A DNA stretch of 64,000 nucleotides from NCBI RefSeq assembly GCF_900102885.1, contig NZ_FNGE01000001.1, forward strand, positions 62,001 to 126,000. Reading direction: 5' to 3'. Shown here piece after piece: positions 16,120 to 24,547 of the stretch (within the stretch, counting starts at the first letter, position 1; every line of letters starts with the position of its first letter). Made by a program: the position numbers and the translations under genes. Source of the DNA: Paracoccus chinensis. Its GTDB lineage: Bacteria; Pseudomonadota; Alphaproteobacteria; Rhodobacterales; Rhodobacteraceae. The notes under the pieces are model-generated. The model was not told the DNA's origin. It made no database searches and saw only the letters and a list, made by a program, of their open reading frames with translations.

Positions 16120-16920
16120 TCAGCCCTTCGGGTGCAGCAGCACGCCCGGCGCATAGGCGATGAAGAAGGGGTTCTCGAAGCCCGGCTTGCCGTAGGTGAG
16201 CGGCGTGTGGTCGTCGAAGCGCACGACCTCTCCCCCTGCCCCGCGCAGCACCGCGTCGCCCGCCGCCGTGTCCCATTCCATCGTGCGGCCGAGGCGCGGG
16301 TAAAGGTCGGCCTCGCCCGTCGCCACAAGGCAGAACTTGAGCGAGGAGCCCGCCGAGGTCATGTCGCGCACGCCGTATTGGGCGATGTAGTCGTCGGTCG
16401 CCTGGTCGCGGTGGGATTTCGAGGCCACCACCATCAGCGCCCGGTTGTCGGGGGTGGCGTTGACGCCGATCGGCCGGATCGCACCCGGCTGGGGCCCGAA
16501 GGGGCCGGTCTCCTCGACCGAGCCGCCGTCGGCCGCCGTATAGAACAGCCGCCCCTTGGCGGGGGCGTAGACCACGCCGCGCACCGGCACGCCGTCCTGC
16601 ACATAGGCGATGTTGACGGTGAAATCGCCGCGGCGCTGCACGAACTCCTTGGTGCCGTCCAGGGGATCGACGATCAGGAAGCTCGACAGCCTCTGGCCGT
16701 GGGTGTCGGCCTGTTCCTCGGTCACCAGCGGGATGTCGGGGAAGGCCGCGCGCAGCCCTTCGGCGATCAGCGCGTCGGCGGCCTCGTCGGCCTCGGTCAC
16801 GGGCGAGGCGTCCGTCTTGGACCGGACCTCGAAATCGGGGCCTTCGTAGATTTCCATGATCCGGGCGCCCGCGGCCAGCGCAAGGCGGCGCATCTCGAAC
16901 GTCAATCGGTCGAATTGCAT
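16120..16920 (-). CDS. cysQ: 3'(2'),5'-bisphosphate nucleotidase CysQ
   Basis: Inositol-monophosphatase-fold enzyme that dephosphorylates PAP (adenosine 3',5'-bisphosphate), the product left when a sulfotransferase uses PAPS. It has 266 residues. Metal-binding motifs are KTDASPVTEADEAADALI, VTEEQADTHGQRL, and VDPLDGTKEFVQRRGDFTVNIAYV. The terminal TMEWDTAAGDAVLRGAGG matches the W-D-x-A-A-G/A block. Placement with kdsB, on the same strand as the sulfotransferase at 7807-9207, suggests it clears PAP from glycan sulfation, in addition to its usual sulfate-assimilation role. Confidence 0.92.
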   Translation of the reverse strand: MQFDRLTFEMRRLALAAGARIMEIYEGPDFEVRSKTDASPVTEADEAADALIAEGLRAAFPDIPLVTEEQADTHGQRLSSFLIVDPLDGTKEFVQRRGDFTVNIAYVQDGVPVRGVVYAPAKGRLFYTAADGGSVEETGPFGPQPGAIRPIGVNATPDNRALMVVASKSHRDQATDDYIAQYGVRDMTSAGSSLKFCLVATGEADLYPRLGRTMEWDTAAGDAVLRGAGGEVVRFDDHTPLTYGKPGFENPFFIAYAPGVLLHPKG

Positions 16921-17066
16921 GGATGTTTCCTCGTCGGACGCCGGGATCGGCGGGCTTGCACATTGAACGATGCCTTCGGGCGACTTATGATCGGCTCTCG
17001 GACGATGAGCAAGCGACCCGCATCCGGGTCCGGCGAGCGACCGCGCAGGCCAAGGGGGGCTTTCCC

Positions 17067-17888
17067 ATGTTCACGCAGCGCAGAACCCGCAGCATGGGCG
17101 GGGCCGTCTTCACCACGGCGGCGCTGATCTATCACCAGACGGTCCAGAACCTGCGCAAGACCCACCGGAACGCGGTCGTGGGGCTGGTGCTGACGATGCT
17201 GCAGGCCTCGGTCATGATCGGGGCCTTCTTCCTGATGTATGTCATCCTCGGGGTCCGCTCGGCGCCGCTGCGGGGCGACTTCATGCTGTTCATCATGAGC
17301 GGGATCTTCCTGTTCATGGCCTTCAACCAGTGCCTCGGCCAGGTCTCGTCGGCCGGCAAGGCCACCAGCGCCATGCTGAAGCACGGGCCGATGAACACCG
17401 CCATCTCCATGTGCGGGGCGGCGCTTGCCGCGCTTTACAATAACATGCTGACGGCCCTGGTGCTGCTCGGGCTTTATCACACGCTGTGGCAACCCATCCA
17501 GATCGAGAACTGGAAGGCCTCGCTGGGGATGCTGATCTTCGCCTGGTTCACGGGGGGAACGGTCGGGCTGCTGCTGCTGTCCATCACCACCTGGCTGCCC
17601 GAGATCGGGCCGATGCTGTCGCGCATCATCCGGCGGGTGAACATGATCGCATCCGGCAAGATGTTCGTGGCCAACATGATGCCGACCTATCTGCTGAACA
17701 TGTTCGACTGGAACCCGCTGTTCCACCTGATCGACCAGAACCGGGGCTTCGTGTTCATCAACTACACGCCCCATAACTCGAACCTGGCCTATCCCTTCTA
17801 TTTCACGCTGACGATGCTGATGATCGGGCTGATGGCCGAGTTCGTGACCCGCAACGCCATTTCGCTCAGCTGGAACGCGGCGCGCTAG
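17067..17888 (+). CDS. ABC-2 type permease, capsule/polysaccharide export family
   Basis: A 273-residue inner-membrane protein with about six hydrophobic helices, typical of KpsM/RfbA-like ABC-2 permeases. It begins MFTQRRTRSMGGAVFTTAALIYHQTVQNLRKTHRN, and the ATG at 17067 is preceded by an AAGGGGGG-type ribosome-binding site. Membrane segments include GLVLTMLQASVMIGAFFLMY, FMLFIMSGIFLFMAF and FAWFTGGTVGLLLLSITTWL. The ATP-binding partner is not in the window. It is divergent from cysQ and belongs by content with the polysaccharide block. Substrate is inferred only from family and context. Confidence 0.75.
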   Translation: MFTQRRTRSMGGAVFTTAALIYHQTVQNLRKTHRNAVVGLVLTMLQASVMIGAFFLMYVILGVRSAPLRGDFMLFIMSGIFLFMAFNQCLGQVSSAGKATSAMLKHGPMNTAISMCGAALAALYNNMLTALVLLGLYHTLWQPIQIENWKASLGMLIFAWFTGGTVGLLLLSITTWLPEIGPMLSRIIRRVNMIASGKMFVANMMPTYLLNMFDWNPLFHLIDQNRGFVFINYTPHNSNLAYPFYFTLTMLMIGLMAEFVTRNAISLSWNAAR

Positions 17889-18118
17889 ATCGGGGAGTCA
17901 CCCGCAGCGTCAGGTTGACGCGCCCGGCATCGTCGACGTCGAGCGGCCGGGCCGGATGCGGTCGATGGCATGGTGCCTCGGCCGCGCCCGCCCATCACCC
18001 CAGGTCGTCCGTGTCAAGCCGCGGGCGCCCGGTCGCCCCGCCCTGCCAAAGGGTGCCGCTGCCGAGCAACCCTTCGTCGCCCGCGCCGACCGAGGCGATG
18101 GGCCAGCGGTACCCGCTG
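17886..18118 (-). pseudogene. alkB: Decayed 3' remnant of alkB (alpha-ketoglutarate-dependent dioxygenase)
   Basis: On the minus strand three frames together give an AlkB C-terminal half. YRWPIASVGAGDEGLL (around 18060-18106) resembles the strand after the HxD motif. RHHAIDRIRPGRST (around 17934-17975) matches the second iron ligand His and following loop (usually YHGIDRIRPG). GRVNLTLRVTP (around 17892-17924) matches the 2-oxoglutarate-binding Arg segment (usually GRINLTLRVV). The pieces are separated by frameshifts and a stop, and no N-terminal half exists upstream. The reading comes from motif memory, without alignment. It fills most of the 430-bp gap before dnaK. Confidence 0.6.
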
Positions 18119-18173
18119 CCCCAAGGGGCCGCAAACTCTGGCTAATCGTCGTGAAAATCCTCGGGCGGCGGCG

Positions 18174-18203
18174 CTTGCACGCCTTGATCGCCGTCTTATA
18201 TAG
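18174..18203 (+). promoter_or_regulatory. Putative heat-shock (RpoH) promoter of dnaK
   Basis: CTTGCAC at 18174-18180 and CTTATAT at 18195-18201 have a 14-bp spacer. This fits the sigma-32 layout (CTTG near -35 and CYTATNT near -10 in alphaproteobacteria). The site is about 115 bp upstream of the dnaK ATG, the right place and orientation for heat-shock control. Confidence 0.6.
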
Positions 18204-18317
18204 CCATCGAACCACCCAGGGCCCAGGCCCGGGGGCAGAATTCAACCACGGGATAGGGACGCGGGGGCCGCGTACGGACCCGCTTCCCGCACCATCGCCG
18301 CAAGAAAGGTTTTACGT

Positions 18318-20231
18318 ATGGCCAAAGTCATCGGGATCGACCTCGGGACCACCAACAGCTGCGTCGCCATCATGGATGGCAGCCAGCCCCGCGTCATCGA
18401 GAACGCCGAGGGCGCGCGCACGACTCCCTCGATCGTTGCCTTCACCGAAAGCGAACGGCTCGTCGGCCAGCCGGCCAAGCGCCAGGCCGTCACCAACCCG
18501 GAAAACACCATCTTTGCCGTCAAGCGCCTGATCGGTCGTCGCGTGGGCGATGCGGAAGTCGAGAAGGACAAGAACCTCGTCCCCTACAAGATCGTGGACG
18601 GCGGCAACGGCGATGCCTGGGTGCAGGTCCGGGGCGACAAGTATTCCCCTTCGCAGATCAGCGCGATGATCCTTCAGAAGATGAAGGAAACCGCCGAGTC
18701 CTACCTGGGCGAGAAGGTCGAGCAGGCGGTCATTACCGTGCCGGCCTATTTCAACGACGCCCAGCGCCAGGCGACCAAGGACGCGGGCAAGATCGCGGGC
18801 CTGGAAGTCCTGCGCATCATCAACGAGCCGACCGCGGCTGCGCTGGCCTATGGCCTCGACAAGAAGGACAGCAAGACGATCGCGGTCTATGACCTCGGCG
18901 GCGGCACCTTCGACATCACCATCCTGGAAATCGACGACGGCCTCTTCGAGGTGAAATCGACCAACGGGGACACGTTCCTCGGCGGCGAGGACTTCGACAT
19001 GCGGATCGTCAACTACCTGGCCGACGAGTTCAAAAAGGAACACGGCGTCGACCTGACCAAGGACAAGATGGCGCTGCAGCGCCTGAAGGAAGCCGCCGAG
19101 AAGGCCAAGATCGAGCTGTCGTCCTCGAGCCAGACCGAGATCAACCAGCCGTTCATCTCGATGGACAAGAACTCGGGCACGCCGCTGCACATGGTCGTCA
19201 AGCTGACCCGCGCCAAGCTGGAAAGCCTGGTCGGCGACCTGATCAAGGCCACGCTGAAGCCCTGCCAGGCCGCCCTGAAGGATGCGGGCCTTTCCAAGGG
19301 CGACATTGATGAGGTCGTTCTGGTCGGCGGCATGACCCGCATGCCCAAGGTCATCGAGGAAGTGACCTCGTTCTTCGGGAAAGAGCCCCACAAGGGCGTG
19401 AACCCCGACGAAGTCGTGGCGCTGGGCGCGGCCATCCAGGCGGGCGTTCTGCAGGGTGACGTCAAGGACGTCGTGCTGCTGGACGTGACGCCGCTGTCGC
19501 TGGGCATCGAGACGCTGGGCGGTGTCTTCACCCGCCTGATCGACCGCAACACCACGATCCCGACCAAGAAGTCGCAGACCTTCTCGACCGCCGAGGACAA
19601 CCAGAACGCGGTGACGATCCGGGTCTTCCAGGGCGAACGCGAGATGGCCGCGGACAACAAGCTGCTGGGCCAGTTCAACCTCGAGGACATTCCCCCGGCG
19701 CCCCGCGGGATGCCGCAGATCGAGGTGACCTTCGACATCGACGCCAACGGCATCGTGTCGGTCAGCGCCAAGGACAAGGGCACCGGCAAGTCGCAGAACA
19801 TCACGATCCAGGCTTCGGGTGGCCTGTCCGATGCCGACATCGAGAAGATGGTCAAGGACGCCGAGGCGAACGCCGAGGCCGACAAGTCCCGCCGCGAGCT
19901 GGTCGAGACGAAGAACCAGGCCGAAAGCCTGCTGCACTCCACCCGGAAGTCGCTGGACGAGCATGGCGACAAGGTGGACAGCTCGACCGTCGAGGCGATC
20001 GAACTGGCCGTGGGCGCGCTGGAAGACGCGCTCAAGTCCGAGGACGCGGGCAAGATCAAGGGCGGCATCCAGAACCTGATGGACGCCTCGATGAAGCTGG
20101 GCGAGGCCATCTACAAGGCCAGCCAGTCCTCGGACGAGGGCCAGGGCCGGGACGCCGACGCGCCGCGCGATATCGACGACGACATTGTTGACGCCGACTT
20201 CGAGGATCTCGGCGAAGACAAGCGCAAGTAA
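18318..20231 (+). CDS. dnaK: Molecular chaperone DnaK (Hsp70)
   Basis: ATP-dependent cytoplasmic chaperone of 637 residues, full length. The N-terminal ATPase domain starts [21 protein letters not shown], with [31 protein letters not shown] and [12 protein letters not shown]. The substrate-binding domain contains [21 protein letters not shown]. The helical lid ends in an acidic tail [18 protein letters not shown], the usual DnaK C-terminus for GrpE/DnaJ interplay. The RBS AGAAAGG precedes the ATG. dnaJ follows after a hairpin that could attenuate read-through. Confidence 0.98.
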   Translation: MAKVIGIDLGTTNSCVAIMDGSQPRVIENAEGARTTPSIVAFTESERLVGQPAKRQAVTNPENTIFAVKRLIGRRVGDAEVEKDKNLVPYKIVDGGNGDAWVQVRGDKYSPSQISAMILQKMKETAESYLGEKVEQAVITVPAYFNDAQRQATKDAGKIAGLEVLRIINEPTAAALAYGLDKKDSKTIAVYDLGGGTFDITILEIDDGLFEVKSTNGDTFLGGEDFDMRIVNYLADEFKKEHGVDLTKDKMALQRLKEAAEKAKIELSSSSQTEINQPFISMDKNSGTPLHMVVKLTRAKLESLVGDLIKATLKPCQAALKDAGLSKGDIDEVVLVGGMTRMPKVIEEVTSFFGKEPHKGVNPDEVVALGAAIQAGVLQGDVKDVVLLDVTPLSLGIETLGGVFTRLIDRNTTIPTKKSQTFSTAEDNQNAVTIRVFQGEREMAADNKLLGQFNLEDIPPAPRGMPQIEVTFDIDANGIVSVSAKDKGTGKSQNITIQASGGLSDADIEKMVKDAEANAEADKSRRELVETKNQAESLLHSTRKSLDEHGDKVDSSTVEAIELAVGALEDALKSEDAGKIKGGIQNLMDASMKLGEAIYKASQSSDEGQGRDADAPRDIDDDIVDADFEDLGEDKRK

Positions 20232-20247
20232 GCGCGGTGAAGCAAGC

Positions 20248-20281
20248 GACCGGCCCGCGCCACCCCGCGGGCCGGTCTTTT
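20248..20281 (+). terminator. Strong hairpin with T run between dnaK and dnaJ
   Basis: A 12-bp perfect stem GACCGGCCCGCG / CGCGGGCCGGTC (20248-20277) with a six-base loop is followed by TTTT. It lies 16 bp after the dnaK stop and about 47 bp before dnaJ. It has the form of a Rho-independent terminator. It probably acts as a partial terminator that lowers dnaJ transcript relative to dnaK, or stabilises the dnaK mRNA end. Confidence 0.7.
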
Positions 20282-20327
20282 CGTGAAGGGCCGGCGCTCG
20301 CCACGGCCCAGGGGCGTACGGACGATC

Positions 20328-21473
20328 ATGGCAAAGCGCGACTATTACGAGATTCTGGGCATCACTCGCGGGGCATCGGCCGACGAGATCAAGCGGGCCT
20401 ACCGCAACAAGGCCAAGTCGCTGCATCCCGATCTCAATCCCGACTGCAAGGTTTCCGAATCCGAGTTCAAGGAAGTCAACGAGGCTTACGATTGCCTCAA
20501 GGATCCGCAGCGCAAGGCGGCCTATGACCGCTTCGGCCATGCGGCCTTCGACGGCGGCGGATTCGGGGGCGGACGCGCGCCGCAGGGCGATTTCGGCGCG
20601 GCCTTCGCAGATGTCTTCGAGGATCTCTTCGGCGAGTTCGTGGGCGCGCGCGCGGGCGGGCGGCCCCGCGCCACGCGCGGGCAGGACCTGCGCTATGACC
20701 TGCGCGTGTCGCTGGAGGAAGCCTATCGCGGGATCGAGAAGACCATCACGGTTCCCGGCGCCGTCGCCTGTTCCTCGTGCAACGGCACGGGCGCAGAGGG
20801 CGCGGCGGAACCCACGCCCTGCCCCACCTGCTCGGGCATGGGCAAGGTCCGCGCAAGCCAGGGCTTCTTCACCGTCGAACGCACCTGCCCGACCTGCAGC
20901 GGCAACGGCCAGATCGTGAAGAACCCCTGCAAGTCCTGCGCGGGCGCGGGCCGCGTGGCGCAGGACCGCAGCCTGTCGGTCGTGATCCCGGCGGGCGTCG
21001 AATCCGGCACCCGCATCCGCTTGGCCGGCGAGGGCGAAGCGGGCGTGCGCGGCGGGCCGGCTGGCGATCTGTACATCTTCGTCGAGGTGCGCGAGCACCC
21101 GATCTTCATCCGCGACGGCCGGACGCTTGCCTGCCAAGTGCCGGTGGGCATGGCGACCGCCGCCTTGGGGGGTGAAGTCGAGGTGCCGACGATCGACGGC
21201 GGCCGTTCGCGCGTCAAGGTTCCGGCCGGCAGTCAGACGGGCCGGCAGATGCGCCTGCGCGGCAAGGGGATGCCGCCCCTGCGCCATGGCGCGGGGCTGA
21301 ACGGCGATCCCGGCGACATGGTGATCGAGCTGGTCGTGGAAACCCCGGTGAACCTGACCACCCGGCAAAAGGAGCTGCTGCGCGAGTTCGAGGCGATCGC
21401 GGCCGACAACCACCCCCAGACGGCAAGCTTCTTTTCCAAGATCAAGAACTTCTGGGAAGGTTTGGGGGCCTGA
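20328..21473 (+). CDS. dnaJ: Co-chaperone DnaJ (Hsp40)
   Basis: A type I J-protein of 381 residues that stimulates the DnaK ATPase and delivers unfolded clients. The J domain (residues 1-70) carries the HPD motif in KSLHPDLNPD. A Gly/Phe-rich linker follows (FGHAAFDGGGFGGGRAPQGDFG). Four zinc-binding CxxCxGxG repeats are present: CSSCNGTG, CPTCSGMG, CPTCSGNG and CKSCAGAG. The C-terminal substrate domains end in TASFFSKIKNFWEGLGA. The ATG at 20328 (MAKRDYYEIL) is the conserved family start. Confidence 0.97.
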   Translation: MAKRDYYEILGITRGASADEIKRAYRNKAKSLHPDLNPDCKVSESEFKEVNEAYDCLKDPQRKAAYDRFGHAAFDGGGFGGGRAPQGDFGAAFADVFEDLFGEFVGARAGGRPRATRGQDLRYDLRVSLEEAYRGIEKTITVPGAVACSSCNGTGAEGAAEPTPCPTCSGMGKVRASQGFFTVERTCPTCSGNGQIVKNPCKSCAGAGRVAQDRSLSVVIPAGVESGTRIRLAGEGEAGVRGGPAGDLYIFVEVREHPIFIRDGRTLACQVPVGMATAALGGEVEVPTIDGGRSRVKVPAGSQTGRQMRLRGKGMPPLRHGAGLNGDPGDMVIELVVETPVNLTTRQKELLREFEAIAADNHPQTASFFSKIKNFWEGLGA

Positions 21474-21527
21474 CGCGGCAGTACGCGCATTAACCGCGTG
21501 TTAACTGCTCTGGGGCAGGCTGAAGGC

Positions 21528-22319
21528 ATGACCGCGAATCGTGCCTTTCAGGAAGCCTCGCCCTCGCTGTTCGGATTTGTCCCGGCCGAGGATGACTGCA
21601 CTCCCGTCCCGCCGCAGGCTGCGCCTCCGGGGAAGACCACGCGGCTGCCCAGCTATATCGCCGACCACCGCGCCCGCCTGCGCGACCGCTTCATGCAGGG
21701 TGGCGCGGGCGCGATGCCGGATTATGAGCTGCTGGAGCTGATCCTGTTCCGCGCCGTGCCGCGCCAGGACATGAAGCCCATTGCGCGCCGGCTTCTGGAC
21801 CGCTTCGGCGACTTCAACCGCGTGCTGTCGGCCGACCCGACGCAGCTGGCGCAGGTGGAAGGCGTCGGCCCGGCGGTCGTGACCGAGTTGAAGATCGTTG
21901 AGGCGGCGGCCCAGCGGCTCGCCCGGTCCAGGGTGATCAACCGCCCCGTCCTGACCAGCTGGGACGCGCTGCTGGACTACTGTCACACGACCATGGCCCA
22001 TGGCGCGGTCGAGCAGTTCCGCGTCCTTTACCTTGACCGCAAGAACGTGCTGATTGCCGACGACGAACAGGCGCGGGGCACGGTGGACCACGTCCCGGTC
22101 TATCCGCGAGAGATCGTGCGCCGCGCGCTGGACCTGAACGCCAGCGCCATGATCCTGGTCCACAACCATCCCTCGGGCGACCCGACCCCCAGCGCCGCCG
22201 ACATCGACATGACTCGCCAGATCGTGGCGGCGGCAGGAACGATGGGGATCACCGTCCACGACCACCTGATCATCGGGAAAAGCCGCGAGCTCAGCTTCCG
22301 CAGTTCGGGACTGCTGTAG
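21528..22319 (+). CDS. radC: RadC-family protein (JAB/MPN metalloprotease fold)
   Basis: A 263-residue RadC-like protein. A helix-hairpin-helix region (LAQVEGVGPAVVTELKIVEAAAQRL) precedes the JAMM zinc motif ILVHNHPSGDPTPSAADIDMTRQI. Upstream blocks LRDRFMQGGAGAMPDYELLELILFRAVPR and the C-terminal TVHDHLIIGKSRELSFRSSGLL are typical. The biochemical role of RadC proteins is unsettled, and the historical DNA-repair label is doubtful. The ATG at 21528 has a near-ideal GAAGG upstream but at very short spacing. Confidence 0.92.
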   Translation: MTANRAFQEASPSLFGFVPAEDDCTPVPPQAAPPGKTTRLPSYIADHRARLRDRFMQGGAGAMPDYELLELILFRAVPRQDMKPIARRLLDRFGDFNRVLSADPTQLAQVEGVGPAVVTELKIVEAAAQRLARSRVINRPVLTSWDALLDYCHTTMAHGAVEQFRVLYLDRKNVLIADDEQARGTVDHVPVYPREIVRRALDLNASAMILVHNHPSGDPTPSAADIDMTRQIVAAAGTMGITVHDHLIIGKSRELSFRSSGLL

Positions 22320-22435
22320 TCCCGGCATCTTCCGCGCGGGTTGCCCGACATCGGACAATCCCGGCGGCAGCCTGTGCCGGCTGGACACCTCGGCCCGCAC
22401 CCGCATGATGCGGCCAGCGGCAGAGGGAGGGAGAC

Positions 22436-23449
22436 ATGAAGATCCTGACAAGGCTGGGAATGCAGGTCCCGGTGATCCAAGCGCCGATGGCGGGCGTCTC
22501 GACCCCTGCCTTGGCGGCGGCGGTCAGCACCGCGAGTGGTCTGGGCAGCCTCGGCCTCGCCGCGATGACGGGGGTCGAGGCGGCCGAAGCCATCGCCGAA
22601 ACGCGCCGCCTGACCGGCCGCCCCTTTGGCGTGAACCTGTTCTGCCACCAGCCGCAGCCCCGCGACCCTAAAGCCGAGGCGCGATGGCTGGACCGGCTCA
22701 CACCTCATTTCACCAAGGTCCGGGCAGAGCCGCCGAGATCCCTGACCCCGCGCTACCCGAGCGTCCTGGAAAGCGACGAACTGTTGGCCGCCGTCCTTGC
22801 CGCCCCTCCGGCGCTTGTCACCTTCCACTTCGGCCTGCCGCGCCCCGACCAGATCGCCGCCCTGCGCGAAGGGGGGTGCCTCTTGGGCGCAACCGCCACC
22901 AGCGAGTCCGAGGCCCGGCGCATCCGCGATGCGGGCCTTGACCTGATCGTCGCGCAGGGCTGGCAGGCCGGAGGTCACAGGGGGATATTCGACCCGGCTG
23001 GCCCGGACGAACGATTGGAAACGCTGGATCTTGTCCGGCGCATCGCACCCCTGGGACTGCCGGTCGTAGCGGCAGGCGAGATCATGGACCGCACCGACAG
23101 CCGCCGCGCGATTGATGCGGGAGCGGTCGCGGTTCAATGCGGCACGGCCTTCCTTCTGGCCCTCGAGGCCGCGACCTCGCCCGCCCATCGGCAGGCGCTG
23201 GGCCGGGGCGAGACGTGGATGACCAAGGCGATCTCGGGCCGCCCGGCACGCTGCTGCGCCAATGACTTCACCGCCATCCCGGACGAGGAGGCACCGGGCT
23301 ATCCTGTCACCTATGCGGCAGGAAAGGCGCTGGATGCGGCCGCACGGGCGCATGGCGTTACGAGCTACGGCGCGCATTGGGCCGGCACTGGCTGCGCCCG
23401 CGCCGTGGCGCGACCGGCCGCGGAGACCGTCGCAGCACTGGCACCCTAG
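22436..23449 (+). CDS. Nitronate monooxygenase-like FMN oxidoreductase
   Basis: A 337-residue TIM-barrel flavoprotein of the NPD/nitronate monooxygenase group. It is expected to bind FMN and oxidise nitronates such as propionate 3-nitronate. Family motifs are QVPVIQAPMAGVSTPALAAAV at the N-terminus, GVNLFCHQP, LIVAQGWQAGGHRGIF (the H in AGGHRG is the catalytic-site His), VVAAGEIMDRTDSRRAIDAGAVAVQCGTAFL and MTKAISGRPARCCAND. The RBS GGGAGGGAG is strong. It stands alone between radC and serB. Confidence 0.87.
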   Translation: MKILTRLGMQVPVIQAPMAGVSTPALAAAVSTASGLGSLGLAAMTGVEAAEAIAETRRLTGRPFGVNLFCHQPQPRDPKAEARWLDRLTPHFTKVRAEPPRSLTPRYPSVLESDELLAAVLAAPPALVTFHFGLPRPDQIAALREGGCLLGATATSESEARRIRDAGLDLIVAQGWQAGGHRGIFDPAGPDERLETLDLVRRIAPLGLPVVAAGEIMDRTDSRRAIDAGAVAVQCGTAFLLALEAATSPAHRQALGRGETWMTKAISGRPARCCANDFTAIPDEEAPGYPVTYAAGKALDAAARAHGVTSYGAHWAGTGCARAVARPAAETVAALAP

Positions 23450-23507
23450 CGCGGGCGCCTACCTGTAGCGGCTGACATCGCCCTCTTGCGGGATCGTCGG
23501 GTTGCGC

Positions 23508-24398
23508 TCAGGCGCCCTGCGCGGCCACGAACTCGTCCCGGCCGTAGCCCTGCAGGTACAGCAGCGCCGTCAGGTCGCCGTGGTTGATGCGGATGGGAGC
23601 CTGCGCGGCAACGACCGGCTTGGCATGCAGCGCAACGCCCGTCCCGGCCAGCTGCAGCATCCCCAGATCGTTGGCCCCGTCTCCGACCGCGATCGCGTCC
23701 GCTGGCGTCAGGCCGCGGACGGCAGTGATCTCGTGCAGCGCCTCGACCTTGGCCTCGCGCCCGAGGATCGGCAGGGCGACCCGGCCGCTGAGCCTTCCCC
23801 CTTCGTCCGACAGCAGCACGTTGGCGCGCTGTTCGTCAAAGCCGAGGCGGTCGGCAACCGGCCCGGTGAAATCCGTGAAGCCGCCCGAGACCAGCGCCGT
23901 CCAGGCACCGTTGGCATTCATCGTGGCGACCAGTGTGGGCCCTCCGGCCGCGAGGGTGATGCGGGTTTCCAGCACCTGCGCGATCACCGTCTCGGGCAGG
24001 CCTTCCAGCAGCGCCACGCGGGCGATCAGCGCCTCGTGGAAGTCCAGTTCTCCGTTCATGGCGCGTGCCGTGATCGCGGCCACGCGCGGGCCGACCCCCG
24101 CCATGTCGGCCAGTTCGTCGATGCATTCCTGCCCGATCATGGTCGAATCCATGTCCGCCAGCAGCACCGCCTTGCGCCGCCCCGCCGTGGGCTGCACCGC
24201 AAGATCGAGGCCGCGCCCGTCAAGCTGTGCCCAGACCTCGTCGAAATCGGCGGGCGGCGATTCGATGGCGAACTCGGCCGCCGTGCCCCGGTCGAGCCAG
24301 ATCGCCCGGCCACCGCCCCATCGGCGCTGCAGCGTGGTGATGATGTCGTCGTCGAGATCGGCGCGCGTGGGCGAGGCGAGGATGCTGACGGTATACAT
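23508..24398 (-). CDS. serB: Phosphoserine phosphatase SerB
   Basis: Final step of serine synthesis, removing phosphate from O-phosphoserine. It has 296 residues. After an N-terminal regulatory-like domain of about 85 residues, the HAD catalytic motif VLLADMDSTMIGQECIDELAD carries the nucleophile Asp. It is followed by motif II LVSGGFTDF, a lysine region, and motif III GDGANDLGMLQLAG. The start at 24398 (MYTVSILASPTRADL) is preferred over an upstream in-frame ATG at 24443, which lies in the promoter region. It is divergent from serC, with which it shares the intergenic control region. Confidence 0.95.
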   Translation of the reverse strand: MYTVSILASPTRADLDDDIITTLQRRWGGGRAIWLDRGTAAEFAIESPPADFDEVWAQLDGRGLDLAVQPTAGRRKAVLLADMDSTMIGQECIDELADMAGVGPRVAAITARAMNGELDFHEALIARVALLEGLPETVIAQVLETRITLAAGGPTLVATMNANGAWTALVSGGFTDFTGPVADRLGFDEQRANVLLSDEGGRLSGRVALPILGREAKVEALHEITAVRGLTPADAIAVGDGANDLGMLQLAGTGVALHAKPVVAAQAPIRINHGDLTALLYLQGYGRDEFVAAQGA

Positions 24399-24479
24399 GA
24401 AGGCCTTTCCGCTGTCGGCCCTCGCATTACGGAGAAATTTCACGATCCGCCAGCGTCACGGGCCTTGCGTGAAGGGAGA

Positions 24480-24536
24480 TGCCGGGCGTATGTCCGTGAG
24501 TGGGACACCCCTCCCCAACGAGGGGCTTTTTAGCTG
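24480..24536 (+). ncRNA. serC leader RNA (putative attenuator element)
   Basis: The 5' UTR of serC folds into two adjacent hairpins. The first is TGTCC-GTGAGTG-GGACA near 24492-24508. The second is CCCCTC-CCCAAC-GAGGGG followed at once by CTTTTTA, ending about 11 bases before the serC ATG. This matches in form and position the serC motif described upstream of serC in alphaproteobacteria by Corbino and colleagues. The terminator-like second hairpin overlaps the approach to the ribosome-binding site (GGAAGG). Confidence 0.6.
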
Positions 24537-24547
24537 GAAGGCTAACC

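Noticed and set aside
14314..17127. A 937-codon plus-strand frame across galU, kdsB and cysQ
   Set aside because: It is a shadow of three well-conserved minus-strand genes and has low-complexity Arg/His/Ala composition.
18312..21413. A minus-strand open frame of more than 1000 codons opposite dnaK-dnaJ
   Set aside because: It is the antisense shadow of two conserved genes in high-GC DNA. The translation is rich in Arg, Ala, His and Val and has no motif.
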